This document shows positions 1-11,830 of a DNA stretch of 64,000 nucleotides, piece by piece. Origin of the DNA: Bombyx mori (Eukaryota; Arthropoda; Insecta; Lepidoptera; Bombycidae); NCBI RefSeq assembly GCF_030269925.1, contig NC_085131.1:1936001-2000000 (forward strand), in the 5' to 3' direction. The notes below the pieces were generated by a model. The model did no database searches. It worked only from the letters and a program-made list of their open reading frames with translations, and was not told the DNA's origin. The position numbers and the translations under genes were made by a program. Each line of letters begins with the position of its first letter. Positions within the stretch are counted from its first letter, which is position 1.

Positions 1-999
1 TATTACCAAGAGAATAAAAAAAAACTTTCAAAATATTTCTAATTAATTCATAGTTTTGAATTTTAACATGTTTCAAATTTTTTTTCTATTATTTTAGGCT
101 CATATCTGGTGTACTATATATTTACAAATGCATGATATTTTTGTATAAAATGGAGAAGATGCATACTGAGCAATGTTAAATTCTGGAAAATTAAAAGTTA
201 AAATTAAATTAGCTTGCTGCTATATTCAGACAGCATTAAAATCGTATGGGTGCACTCAGAAGAAGCATATCTGCTAATTTTATCAACATAGCTATATAAT
301 ACAGTCAAAGTGGTTCTACAAATCGTTTTTATTTATTGTTAATTTAGGGAATGCACTTAGAGAAATGTTATTGGTAGTTGATGTATGGCCAATGATCGGA
401 GGCGCTGGCGGGACATCACAAGGAGTAAAATCATGTCGAATTATAATGGTCACGACCCTCAGCAGTGAGCACTGAGCATAGATTATACAGGAAACGACGC
501 GAGGAGGAGGAGGATGTATGTTATTCCTTATTTTATTTTTCTACATTAGGCACTAACCTTCAGAGGAAGATTCTTCCGATTCGGGCACGAATGCTGTGCG
601 GTTTGTTCCCTGCTTCAGTACAGCTTTCGGTTCCACTAAACTGTCGTCGATTACTTCGTAATCAGAGTCGCTTTCAACTCCGGTTTCGTCACGATACTCA
701 AAAAATGAGTTCTCCATCATTTACATTGGCTAAATTCCATTAATAACTACTAATCACGGTAGTGTCCGTACTACAGAACAATAAAATATTATCAAGAGAA
801 CGAAAAACACTTTCAAAATAATTTGAAATTATTTCGTCGTTTTGGATTTTGACATTTCGTTTTTTTTTTTCTTCGTTTAGGGCCATCAGTGACAGATCTT
901 ATTGCTTGGTTATTAAATGGATTGAAGGAAGGTAGAAGACAATATTTTTCATCCATTCGAATATGTATACTAAAGATTTCTGGATTTAAGAATAATTAG
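1..999. other. AT-rich non-coding stretch with a degenerate direct repeat
   Basis: No gene is supported here. A stretch at about 1-105 recurs in degenerate form at about 782-890 in the same orientation; both share an 'aagagaa...actttcaaaat' core, a T-rich run and a following 'tttagg'. Part of 380-520 is GC-richer and resembles repeat sequence, but I cannot name the family. A 92-codon open frame over 465-743 has no recognisable domain and is not called. Confidence 0.4.
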
Positions 1000-1397
1000 G
1001 GACTTCGGTTCCCTCTGTATTCTGTACCGTATGTTCCATGGGGAGTGCTCTGAGGAATTGTTCGAGATGATACCGGCATCTCGTTTTTACCATCGCACCG
1101 CCCGCTACCGGAGTAGAGTTCATCCATACTACCTGGAGCCACTGCGGTCATCCACAGTGCGTTTCCAGAGATCTTTTTTGGCACGCACCATCCGGCTATG
1201 GAATGAGCTCCCCTCCACGGTGTTTCCCGAGCGCTATGACATGTCCTTCTTCAAACGAGGCTTGTGGAGAGTATTAAGCGGTAGGCAGCGGCTGGGCTCT
1301 GCCCCTGGCATTGCTGAAGTCCATGGGTGACGGTAACCACTCACCATCAGGTGGGCCGTATGCTCGTCTGCCTACAAGGGCAATAAAAAAAAAAAAA
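1000..1397 (+). mobile_element. 5'-truncated BMC1-like LINE, 3' end of ORF2 plus tail
   Basis: The translated frame (about 1010-1330) is the C-terminal end of a non-LTR reverse-transcriptase ORF: 'LYRMFHGECSEELFEMIP', then 'STVRFQRSF' and 'SFFKRGLWRVLSGRQRLGS'. The same protein segment is encoded on the other strand at 33169-33639. The tail contains 'ccatcaggtgggccgtatg' and ends 'gggcaataaaa' followed by A-residues, as expected for target-primed insertion. The name BMC1-like is from family knowledge and is not certain; the LINE identity is. Confidence 0.8.
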
Positions 1398-2154
1398 GTT
1401 ATTTTACTAATTATAAAAGAAGTCGGAAATTTAAGTACTCATTAATTACGCCTTATTTTTACTAGACAATTATGCACAAATTAACTGCATTATCAATGTT
1501 AATCATATAAGCTTTCAAATTATATCGCTATTTAAATGTAATCAGATGGTGCCGCCACAAACCAATCTTATAATCACCACATCCGAATTTAAGAATTGGA
1601 ATCGTCGATCTAAAATTATTTAAGTTCTGACTGCTCGGGTTTCTCAAGCAGCCTCATTGAACTCAATTTTTACTGATGAGTAGTTGGACAGATTGAAGGT
1701 TATCAGGGTGTAGGAAATTTTGATTGCTTGAGATGAAGTAAGCTTCTCCGAAGTAGATTATTAATAAACTTGCTCAAAAGGTAAATATTATATTAATCTA
1801 AATAAAATAAAAATAAAAATAGCAGTACAGGTACTAAAAATGTAAAAAGTGGTGAGTATAATGTGTGGGGAATGACTTATAGATTTTGTTTTCCAGAAAA
1901 CTGCTCGTTCAGTATTAAGTGATGTATTATAATATATAAAGTTTCATCTATAATGAAATTCAAAAAGTAAATTTTTACAATCCATTCTAATTACATTATT
2001 AATACATCTTTCCGGTTACTTTTTATACACCAAATATGATAAACTTTTCTTACAAAATATTTGTTTCTGCTGCATGCCTTATGGATAATGTTCTTTTTGC
2101 CTAATCTAATCATGTATATTATCTGTAATAAATGTTATGAATTATAATATTAAT
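1398..2154. other. AT-rich sequence without recognised features
   Basis: I see no exon, no long open frame and no repeat that recurs elsewhere in the window. Confidence 0.4.
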
Positions 2155-2270
2155 TATTCATCTTAATTTCATTTCATCATTTTTCATAAAAATAAGAATA
2201 TAATTAAAATAAGACATGACTTAAAGGTCTTAGTTACCAGGTCATAAAATCCCTTTAAAAAAACAGGTAC
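2155..2270 (+). repeat. family A repeat, 3' fragment
   Basis: Contains the family A signature 'aaaggtcttagttaccagg' followed by 'aaaatcccttt' and an A-run. The same signature occurs inverted at 3866-3995, so the two copies face each other across about 1.6 kb. Confidence 0.7.
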
Positions 2271-3857
2271 CGTACAATGGGGTAAATAGGGACAAAATCG
2301 ACCTTCAGATTGAATTTTAAAATAGTTCCAATTAAATAGTCACTGCTCAACCAAAGCAATAAGTTGAGTCTTGAACGTACCTAGGTGATAAAAACCGTTA
2401 CATTATTTTAATTATTCATTTTAAAGAAATAATCGGTAAAATAATGGCCGTCCCAATTTACCCAGCGTCCGGGGTAAATTGACACGGTTAAGGGTTAAAT
2501 TGGGATATTTGTAAGGGTTGTCAACTCGCAGTACTGCGATATATAGGTAGGTGCCATATAATTATTTATATGGACCGAAATGATGAATACAATCCATAAT
2601 TTAAGCACAATACACAACATAGTGTAAATTAAGCTGGTTTCTATTCCGAAGCGATGTGACGTAAATGATAATCAACAATTTATACAATGATCAAAAAAAG
2701 TATGTGCATGTTATATTTTAGAAAATTATTATTTAATTTCCTTAAAAATCACAACTCTGAAACGAAATCATAAAATAGAATAAAAAATAGAAAACAAAAG
2801 GACTGGAAATGCAATAATACCATTTTATTTAATCAACGTTTTCAAAATAATCTTTGAGCAAGAGTAAGATATCAGGTGAATAAGATAAAAAAACAGCTCT
2901 ATCTGATTACTGCCAATAATAACAAAAATAAAAGAAATTCTTTCTAAGCTAAATAACTAAACTCAATTAATTGACTCACTCATAATTGGATATCTCGGAT
3001 TTTTTATTAATGTTACATTTAAAATCTGAGGCCTGTTTTTATTTGTGTGTGTTCGTTGTGAATGTTAACAAAATCATGATTCGACGCGTGAATAGATTCT
3101 GAAATAACAAAAGTTTTGATTCGTTTGAGTTCTTTTAACTTTTAATTTTTTTTATTGCTATAAAGAACATACGACCGGGCAGATATTACAGGGTAAATGT
3201 CGCGCAAAAATAATTATATATATACTTTTCTTTTACCTATAATACTTACATAAACTAACTGATAAACACATTAACCTTCTTTACATCACGCAATTAAGTG
3301 ATAGTATAGGCTAAAAAATCTATTATAAGATATCAGTGACAACCCTAACAAGCCATCCCTATTTTGTCTTTTGGCGTTCCAATTTTGTGTTTTCTCGTCC
3401 CTAATTTTTTCAGTCTCGTTCCAAATTACCCTACATACGTCCCAATTTTCCCCAAAAAGAAAGGAAAATATATACATTTTTTATTTTGTCGAAATATTGT
3501 ATTTAAAATAAGAATATTGCAACTTACCGTTTGTTGTGGTATTTCCAGGTGTATTAAAAACTTATATAAATTGTGATCTTATTGAAAAAACAACGATAAT
3601 ATTACTTTTTTTAAAAGTTCTTTAAGCTGTTTTAAAACGCACTTTTCAACCACTATTTTAAATTTAATTAGACGAGTTTTTGGGACCAACTTAACTCATG
3701 TTTAGCACTTCCATAGTTAACTTGGTTTTTCTTCTTTAAATTGATAAATATTACCTTAAAGAAAATTAGGTAGATTCCGTGCTACAAGTACTTTGAGAAT
3801 CTTCCGCAGGTTTGTCCCAATTTACCCCAGAATCCCAATTTACCCCATGTCATGGTA
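2270..3857. mobile_element. 1.6-kb AT-rich element with inverted termini
   Basis: The left end reads 'caatggggtaaatagggac' (about 2276-2294). The right end reads the inverse, 'gtcccaatttacccca' with a second copy at 3832-3846. More copies of the GGGTAAATTGGGA-type motif lie at about 2450-2510 and 3410-3450. There is no transposase frame. This looks like a non-autonomous DNA element or foldback structure; its superfamily is unknown. Confidence 0.5.
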
Positions 3858-3865
3858 GAGACAGA

Positions 3866-4280
3866 TATTTTTTTTTTTAAGAGATTTTATGACCTGGTAA
3901 CTAAGACCTTTAAGTCATGTCTTATTTTACTTTATATTCTTAATTTTATGAAAAATGATAATATGGAGTGAAATGAAATGAAGATGATTAATTTGAGACA
4001 TTAATCAACTGGGATGAAATTTAATGAAATGAGATGATATGGGATGAAATATAATCGCAGTAAAATGGTGGTCATTTACTGAGATTTTTTCAGTGGACTT
4101 TTTGGAGGATTACGAGAAGTTACGTCCAGCGGCTTTGTTTCATTTTCCCAGATTTGTGCACAGATATTAAACAGTTAATAAACCACCGTTATTACACATT
4201 TAAACCTGAAGTAACACTAAATAGACAAAATAAAACAAATCACACAACTTCACTCCTCGCGTTCCCGCCAAAAAGTCGTA
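3866..4280 (-). repeat. family A repeat, near full-length copy
   Basis: Inverse of the 15520-15910 copy: A/T-rich tail, then 'gacctggtaactaagacct', 'cagtggactttttggagga', 'gttacgtccagcggctttg', 'aaaccaccgttattacaca', ending 'ttcccgccaaaaagtc'. It ends about 275 bp upstream of the CLP1 start codon, so it may lie in or near the CLP1 promoter or 5' UTR. Confidence 0.75.
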
Positions 4281-4555
4281 GAGACAGATAATACACTTGG
4301 CAGCATAGGTAATAAATACACTTAATATTTTGGTAGAGATACCTACATAAATACCAATTTCGAAATTCGAATGACTTATGTGGATTGTGGATGTGTTTTC
4401 TGTAGGTTTCCTAAAGTGGTTTTCTGTGTTTTGTAATTTTTGTATGTATTTGTGTATTTGTATTGGAGTTGAATTGTGTTTACCTACTGATTTTAATTAT
4501 TGTTATTGTTTTGTTAAATTTTAATTAAATTAAGTGAACGTGCAAGTCTTTCATA

Positions 4556-7500
4556 ATGACTGAAGTGCAACTACAAGAATTTAAGCTTGACCCCGATTCG
4601 GAATTACGTTTTGAAGTAGAATCGAAGAACGAAAAAGTCGTCTTAGAGGTAGATAAATTTATTTAGTTCAGTACACTTTAACAAGCACGGCAGATTATTT
4701 ATATTTATATTTATAAAAATATTTTTTTAATTAGCGTTTCTAGGTTTCATTTTCAAATTGTTTGTTGTATTACAAGGTTGATTCAAGTTGGGCTCTGAAC
4801 ACGACTACCAATTGACTTTAAAAATCATTTGTACAGTAGCACCATACCTGTGAAAATTTAATGCACCACTTCAAACAATTCTAACCTGAAAACACGAAAA
4901 CTAAAAGCAAATTGACAGAAACAGAGAGAGGATTAGTTGAAAGCAGAAGGGGGTAGGATAGAAATCTAAACGCAACAATCCTCTCTAAAGATAATAACTA
5001 AATTTTTTATTATTAATTAATTTTTAATAATATATTTTTTATTCAATTTGGATAATTTTAAATGGTAAATTTGATAATTTAGATTACAACAGAACAAAAG
5101 TTTATGCATAGATTATTATTGAACATATGAACATGCTGCACCAATTTCATTCACGAAAATGCTTATTTTTCTACCACCGTGTCATCCCAATTCATTACTG
5201 TATTTATGAAGATTGAAAGTATGACTACTTCAAAATAACTATAATATAAATAGAGTAAGTTTGCTGTAGGCAGCGGCTTGGCTCTGCCCCTGGCATTGCT
5301 GAAGTCCATGGGCGACGGTAATCACTCACCATCAGGTGGGCCGTATGTTCATCTGCCGGCAAGGGCAATAAAAAAAAAAAAAAAAAGTAAAGAGACCTTG
5401 GTAGATTTTCTGCTTATTGCAATCACCAATAAATAAACAATTTTCATTATTTATCATTATTCATTTGTGTTGTACTCAAATTTAAAATCAAATATAATTC
5501 ATTTAAATCATTGGACAGTCATTATACAGTAAATAATTGAGACTGATGTCGTTTTTCAATCTGGTGTTAAAATGTGGAATGGATACAATGTGTCACTCGG
5601 CATACTTCCCCTAGGACTGCACTAATATATCAAGAGTCATCCAAAAATCATTGAGGTGTTTTTTGACAAATATTGTTGAGAAATAGATAAAGTGTGTGAC
5701 TTATGAAAACAGTGACTACTTATAATTTTCTGAGAGATGTCAAACAGCAGGCACATGGTGTCCGTTGCAGTTCCCTGATCCTGATTTATTGGTGGTCAGA
5801 GGGTTTCTAGTCTCGTGTTCAACATGTGAAATGATTATTGTAGTCTATACTCTTAATGACCTTTAGTCAAAATAATGAGTGAAGAATGTATTGTTGTAAA
5901 GATCTATAGTACATAAATATAAGTATTTGTTTAATTCAAACACTGAAACTGATAACTTAAATAATTATGACAGGTAAAAAGTGGATATGCTGAATTATTC
6001 GGTACAGAACTGGTGAAAGGAAAGCCATACGAATTTCACACAGGAGCTAAAGTTGCTGTGTTTACTTGGCACGGATGTACTATAGAACTCAGAGGAAAGA
6101 CTGAAGTCAGCTATGTAGCCAAAGAAACACCGATGGTAATTTATTTGTTAGTTTGATAAATGCATGCATTATTCGTCACGATTTTTTTTATTTTGCTTTC
6201 TGAACATTTGGATTCTGAATAGTTCCAGTTAGAATTTGATTTCTTTTTTATAGTAACATTTATATTCAATTTTATTCCATTTAATTCTTGTTCAGATAGT
6301 GTACTTGAACGTACATGCGGCATTAGAACAGCAAAGAGTTGCAGCAGAACAAGAGAACACAAGAGGTCCGGTAACAATGATAGTTGGGCCTGCAGATGTT
6401 GGCAAGTCCACACTCTCAAGGATCCTTTTGAACTATGCTGTCCGCATGGGCAGGAGGCCTATTTATGTTGATTTGGATGTGGGACAGGGCCAGATTAGCG
6501 TTCCTGGTACAATCGGTGGGTATTATAGATTAAATTCTGTATGAATGTTATGCAGTTATTGTAGTTAAGAAAATAAGGTGCCTGGTGTACTCGTACCGAA
6601 CACTGCAACTATGCAGGTGTTCAAACCCCGTAGGCTGGCCCCAATTTCTCAAATAAAATATATACTTAATACATGTTCACGGATGACTTCCACAATAAAG
6701 AAATAACACCATGTTCTATATTTGAATCATAAATATATTAATTTTTATGAGTACTGATGGTCATCTTGAGAACCCGCATGGGAAGGTTCTAATACCTTGC
6801 TCTTAAGTCACTGTTGCATCAAACCTCAAGTGAGCCAGCTCATTAGCAAGATACAGGTTATGATGTGTCAACAGCCCCAGAACCTCAAGACTACATAACA
6901 CCAAGAACCCATTGGCTCATGATTATGATAAAAAGTTAATATAACTACATATAATTATTTGGTCCACAGGTGCATTGTTAGTAGAGCGCCCTGCGTCTAT
7001 AGAAGAAGGCTTCAGTCAGCAGGCTCCGTTGGTTTATCATTTTGGTCACACTTCGCCGAGCGATAATATTGAGTTATACAACACCATTGTGTCGAGGCTA
7101 GCCGAAGTGATCACAGAGAAATGCGAAACGAATAAAAAAGGTAAGAATCTTTGTTTAGATATTGCATCAGTAATTTAATTCTCCTAAAAACATTTGCAAC
7201 GAGTGATTTTCTTCTTCCATCCTTACCTAAATGCATCACCACAAGAAGAATACTAAAGCACCAGCATTAGGCATGATCTATTCAAACTCATTCTTAGCAT
7301 CTTCCACAAAACATTACTATTCGTGTCGTATCATGCTAGTTAAATAAAAACATTCATCTGTGTTTTTGGACTTAAAATACATAGTATCTCCTTGAATAAT
7401 AAAAAATAAAGCACAGATTGAACCAGGGATAATTATGCAAAAGTTACATTTCACTTCAGATGGTTGCAAGTATCGGTTGTTAAAAAAAAACAAAAACAAA

Positions 7501-10500
7501 CATTAAATATCACAACAAAATTTGAAAACAAGATCATCATTAACATTAATATTTTCATACGCAGCGGCGTCTTCGGGCGTCATAATAAACACGTGTGGAT
7601 GGATTAAGAATGCTGGTTACAAGGTTTTAACTCATGCCGCTCAAGCATTTGAGGTGAGTTCCTAAAATTGACAATTTCATTGACAACTGTTATGTATCTG
7701 AATTGAATTTATGGACACCACTGTTCATTAAATATGCATTACTGATGCAGGTAAGCTACAGAATGGAAAATTTAAAACAATGTTTTTGAAAAGCACAGGT
7801 TTGTTTGGTGGTAAGTAGTAACTGTCAATTTAGATTTGTCAAAAAACAGACCTGGTTGTTTTAAAGATGCATCTTAGTCTTGGTAAAATATTTTGTTCTC
7901 TATCTTTTTATTGCTTATATGGGTGGATAAGTTTACGGCCCACCTGGTATTAAGTGATTACTGGAGCCCATAGACATCTATAACGTAAATGTCGCCATCT
8001 ACCATGAGATACGAGTTGTGAGGGCTCAGTATAGTACAACGGCTGCCCCACCCTTCAGACCGAAATGCATCTGCATTGCTTCACGGCAGACCTAGGAAGG
8101 GTGGTGGCACATACCTGTGCGGACTCACAAGAGGTCCTACCACCAGTGACTAAGTGTTGTTAAGTGGCTTAGGAATCTGTACACCCCGTAGCACGAAACA
8201 TATGACTTCCAAATCTAAACTGGTTTGCTAACGACCAGCCAATCAACATGTATTACAATTATATATTTTCTTACTATCTTTCACATCTAGGAATGAATGT
8301 CTGTGGGCTGAAAGCATTTTTTTACTAATAATACTAAAGAGAAGAGAGAGAGAGAGATAACTGATAGTTTGAATACTTGTTATGAACACAGAGTGAGTTG
8401 ATAAGCCATTCGCAGTTTGAGAAGATATCGGTATGATGAAATAAGAAATTAATAATAACATTCATAATTTTCAGGTTGACGTCATATTAGTTTTAGACAA
8501 TGAGAGATTGTACAACGAGCTGAAGCGTGACATGCCTAAATTTGTGAAAGTAGTCTATCTACCTAAAAGTGGTGGGGTAAGTTGTATTGCACCTAATATT
8601 GTTACATGACAAGAAAATGAAGGTGTTTAACCTTCGTCATCAGACAGACGTTACTTTGACAACGGTCTCACTGATATACTTTTACTGGTGGTAGGACCTC
8701 TTGTGAGTCCACGCGGGTAGGTACCACCGCCCCGCCTATTTCTGCGTGAACCAGTTATGCGTTTCGGTTTGACGGGTGAGCTAGTCGTTGTAACTATATT
8801 GAGACCATAGAACTTATTTCAAGGTGGGTAGTGCATTTACGTTGTATCTAGATGTCTATGGGCTCCAGTAACCACTGAACACTAGATAGAGCTCGTCCAC
8901 CCATCTAAGCAGAAAAAAATACTTTGTATGTTTTAAACTGTTTAGGTAGGCTGTAGTATTATACATATGTCTTATGTAGAAGCTACCAATTCAGTGATAG
9001 CAATAATACTGTCTATGGACTCTAGAAGCCTTTGAAGATCAGGTGCGTCGTGAGCTCAATCGCCTATATATGCAATAAAAAATGTGAGTGCACGCATAAG
9101 TAACCCAACGTGAACACTATCACGATCGTTTCTATGACTCAAAAGGTTTAGCAAAATATATAGGGGTTAAATTCTTGAATATATCGACGCTTGAAAGGCA
9201 AACATGACTAAGCGACAATGCGTGAATTTTACAATAGACTAATTTAAAGTTGAAATACCTGAAAAAAAATATATTTTAATGAATCTAGCTGTAGGATTAA
9301 AATTATTTTAATAGACATAGAAATATATATTTTTTGCGCATCGAATATGGTTATTGCCTATCATTTACAAAGCAGTTATTGTCGCTTAGTCACGATTACC
9401 TTTCAAGCGACGATATGTAGATGGACATGTGTTATCTGTGTGCCCCCGGGCAGGTGGTGGAGCGCTCCGGCACGCAGAGGGCGGAGGCCCGGGACGCGCG
9501 CATCCGGGAGTACTTCTACGGGAAGAGAACACCATACTACCCGCATTCCTTTGATGTTAAATTCTCAGATCTCAAGATATACAAGGTATGTTGTACTGTG
9601 TAAAGTTTTAATGAATTAATGTTCATTCGCAAAAACTATTTTGTCCCTAATTAAAGTAGATCTATCAAGTATATAAAGGGTGTATGTATATACAGTATAT
9701 ACAGGGTGTCATAAAATATGTGTTAAGTCAAATAGAATTTTAAGCTAATTCTTTGTTACTGTTACTGAGAAACTTTTTGTCCGGGTCATTATAAACAATC
9801 CTTTCAGTGGTTTATGAAATACTTGGTATAATTTAACATTTTTGCTATCATTATTATACAAATTTGCATAAGTTCAATAATTTCATTCGTCATCAGTTTA
9901 TTTATGCAGTTATGCGTTTTTTTTAATTTATTTTTATTGCTTAGATGGGTGGACCTGATGTTAAGTGGTTACTATAGCCCATAGACATCTACAACGTAAA
10001 TGTTGCCATCTATCAGTCTCAGTACAGTTAGAAGGGCACGGCAGAAGTAGGCAGGGTGGAGTCACAAGAGGTGTTGAGGCAGGTGGGCGCGCCGTCGCTG
10101 CCGGACTCGTGCATGCCGCTGGGGATGCGCGCGGAGGACGCGCTGACGCGGCTGGTGGCGGTGTGGGGGGGCCGCGCGCTGCAGCACCGCCTGCTCGCCG
10201 TGTCCTTCGCGGCGGAGCCCGACGACCACGTGCTGCACTCCAACCTCGCGGGGTTCGTCTGTGTGTTAGTGTCCACGATTTATTCATTCAGCTTTAGAAC
10301 GACCCTCTAGCAGTCATCTGGTGCTATTAAAGCCGCTTTCAAACTACGCTATCAATCAAATAAAAAAATTCAACATAAATGAAAGTACCTACTTGTTGAA
10401 CGTCAAAAAGAACTACCGCCAATTCACAAAAACTAGCCTCCGTCCTGAGAAGAACTGGCAAGAAACTCAGCGGGCATGTCTTTTATTTTAAATATTCATT

Positions 10501-11340
10501 TATAACATAATAGCACTAGCTGACCCGGCAAACCCGGCCTTATAAATAATTTCTAGGAAAAATAAATTAACGTAGATATCAAGGACGCCACCCAAACGCA
10601 TACAAAAAAATCATTCAAATAGGTCCAGCTGTTTCGGAGGAGTTCAGTGACAAACACATGATCCACTCGATCGTGGAGAGAAGGGAAGGAGGACAAAGCG
10701 AGCTAGGACGTTTCTCTTATACACAGCATTCCCTATTACAAGAGAAATCTGATTTAAAGATGAAATATGAAGAAAACCACAATACTACGGAACATACGGC
10801 CCACCTGATGGTGAGTGGTTACCGTCGCCCATGGACTTCAGCAATGCCAGGGGCAGAACCAGGTCGCTGCCTTCAAAAGAAGAAGCCATAAGAAGATACA
10901 CTTCTTTCACGTGAACGCGCACCGTTTTATTATTATCTTTACTTCGAATATACGCGTCCAGATACGGAGCTGTGTTATATTACAGGCGCGGCTTTAACTT
11001 TTTTTAATGTTTAGATGTGTGGACGAGCTCACAGCCCACCTGGTGTTAGGTTACCGGAGACTATAGACATCTACAACGTAAATGTGCTACCCTCCTTGAG
11101 ACATGAAATTCACGGCAGTAACAGGCAGGGTGGTGGTACCTACCCGCACGGACTCACAAGAGGTCCTACCGCCAGTGATTACGCAAATTATAATTTTGCG
11201 GGTTTGATTTGAAGTTTGTTTTTATCAGAACGGCAGTCGACATGGAGCGACAGACTTTGACGGTCCTGTCCCCGCAGCCGCGCCCTCTGCCCAACACGAT
11301 CCTGTTGTTATCAGAACTACAATACATGGACAATCATTAG
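4556..11340 (+). CDS. CLP1: CLP1, polynucleotide 5'-hydroxyl-kinase / pre-mRNA cleavage complex II subunit
   Basis: Joined from nine exons: 4556-4648, 5974-6135, 6296-6515, 6970-7140, 7565-7653, 8475-8576, 9454-9585, 10083-10264, 11229-11340. All junctions are GT/AG with matching phases, giving 420 aa, close to the animal CLP1 length of about 425. The N-terminal domain (about 1-95) is followed by a P-loop kinase domain with Walker [10 protein letters not shown] (116-124) and DLDVGQG (144-150), then SVPGTIGA and [10 protein letters not shown], and a C-terminal domain with [15 protein letters not shown] and [14 protein letters not shown]1 family proteins work in mRNA 3'-end cleavage and polyadenylation and in tRNA splicing with the TSEN complex in the nucleus; the Drosophila orthologue is cbc. 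The start is the first ATG in frame with conserved sequence. I found no AATAAA in the first 380 nt after the stop. Exons 8 and 9 are each directly preceded by antisense SINEs. Confidence 0.95.
5264..5386 (+). mobile_element. BMC1-like LINE 3' tail
   Basis: Short 5'-truncated copy in CLP1 intron 1. It has 'gcggcttggctctgcccctg', 'ccatcaggtgggccgtatg' and an 'aagggcaataaaa' tail, matching the end of the 1000-1397 copy. Confidence 0.85.
7904..8147 (-). mobile_element. Bm1-type SINE, 5'-truncated, CLP1 intron 5
   Basis: On the plus strand it begins 'tttttattgcttatatgg', passes 'gcccatagacatctataac' and 'acggctgccccacccttca', and ends 'gaggtcctaccaccagt'. It lacks the tRNA-like head and is diverged from the other copies. 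Confidence 0.85.
8684..8919 (+). mobile_element. Bm1-type SINE, 5'-truncated, CLP1 intron 6
   Basis: Runs from 'actggtggtaggacctctt' to 'tccacccatctaagcag' plus an A-run, in sense orientation. The body matches the other copies with about 10-15 percent differences by eye. Confidence 0.85.
9931..10072 (-). mobile_element. Rearranged Bm1-type SINE abutting CLP1 exon 8
   Basis: The tail and middle are recognisable ('attgcttagatgggtgga', 'gcccatagacatctacaac', 'gcagaagtaggcagggtgg', 'gtcacaagaggt') with internal deletions. Family sequence continues to about 10072, only 10 nt before exon 8, so the acceptor region of this exon is SINE-derived. Confidence 0.8.
10345..10490 (-). repeat. Dispersed LINE-like 3' tail, also at 42290-42445
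   Basis: 'gaaagtacctacttgttga', 'aaagaactaccgccaattc' and 'tagcctccgtcctgagaag' match the inverted copy at 42290-42445. That copy ends in a 'gatttgatttgattt' run, typical of a LINE tail. Family not identified. Confidence 0.6.
10505..10665 (+). repeat. Dispersed repeat beginning 'ctagctgacccggcaaac'
   Basis: The head is the same as the ends of the 34381-34961 inverted pair and it shares 'ggtccagctgtt' with 48288-48600. This is a common lepidopteran dispersed repeat, possibly the 3' region of an RTE-like LINE; assignment uncertain. Confidence 0.5.
10793..10873 (-). mobile_element. BMC1-like LINE 3' fragment
   Basis: Inverse of the LINE tail: 'tacggcccacctgatggtg', 'taccgtcgcccatggactt', 'caatgccaggggcagaacc'. 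It lies in CLP1 intron 8. Confidence 0.8.
10998..11210 (-). mobile_element. Bm1-type SINE abutting CLP1 exon 9
   Basis: Antisense copy with an internal deletion. It runs from a T-run and 'tgtttagatgtgtggacg' to 'ataattttgcgggtttgat', stopping 18 nt before exon 9 at 11229. Confidence 0.85.
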
Positions 11341-11830
11341 CGTTGATAAGTGCTTAGACTTAAGATGTGTTACAAGACTGTAAATTATCGAATATAACTT
11401 GTTTTAATATTTATTTGTCGTTGTTTTATTTTTAATTACCCTGTCCTTGACGTAAAGCATTTACAACTTTTTGGTTTTTCTCTTTAATCAGTATCCTGTG
11501 CTTTTATTAGATGCGTTAAAATTCATTACGTAATGAGTAAGAGCGTGGCTCCGGCGAGCCATCTATACTAATATACAAATCTACAGTGGTTTTGCGGCTG
11601 TCCCGTCATAACTACTGAACCATGCATCCGATTGACTTGAAACTTGGTATTCATGTAGAAAATACATGTACTTAATGGATAAGCTAATATCTATACGAGT
11701 GTTGGACTCCCTAATAATAATGACAATAAATAATAATGTTAATTTTAAATGCCCAGCGAGGCGGGCGAGTACGGCTAGTCTACTCTAAATTTAGAGGTTC
11801 GTCATTGAATTATAAGACATATTTTCTCTT
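11341..11830. other. CLP1 3' flank
   Basis: AT-rich sequence after the CLP1 stop, probably holding the 3' UTR. The first exact AATAAA is at 11725-11730. 11570-11720 resembles dispersed-repeat sequence ('ctgtcccgtcataactactg'). No gene seen. Confidence 0.4.

Noticed and set aside
1..890. LTR pair of a retrotransposon
   Set aside because: The ~100-bp direct repeat is too diverged and lacks TG/CA ends, a primer-binding site or any pol/gag frame between copies.
10028..10297. Minus and alternate plus frames over CLP1 exon 8 (82-110 codons)
   Set aside because: GC-rich shadows of the exon; no domain.
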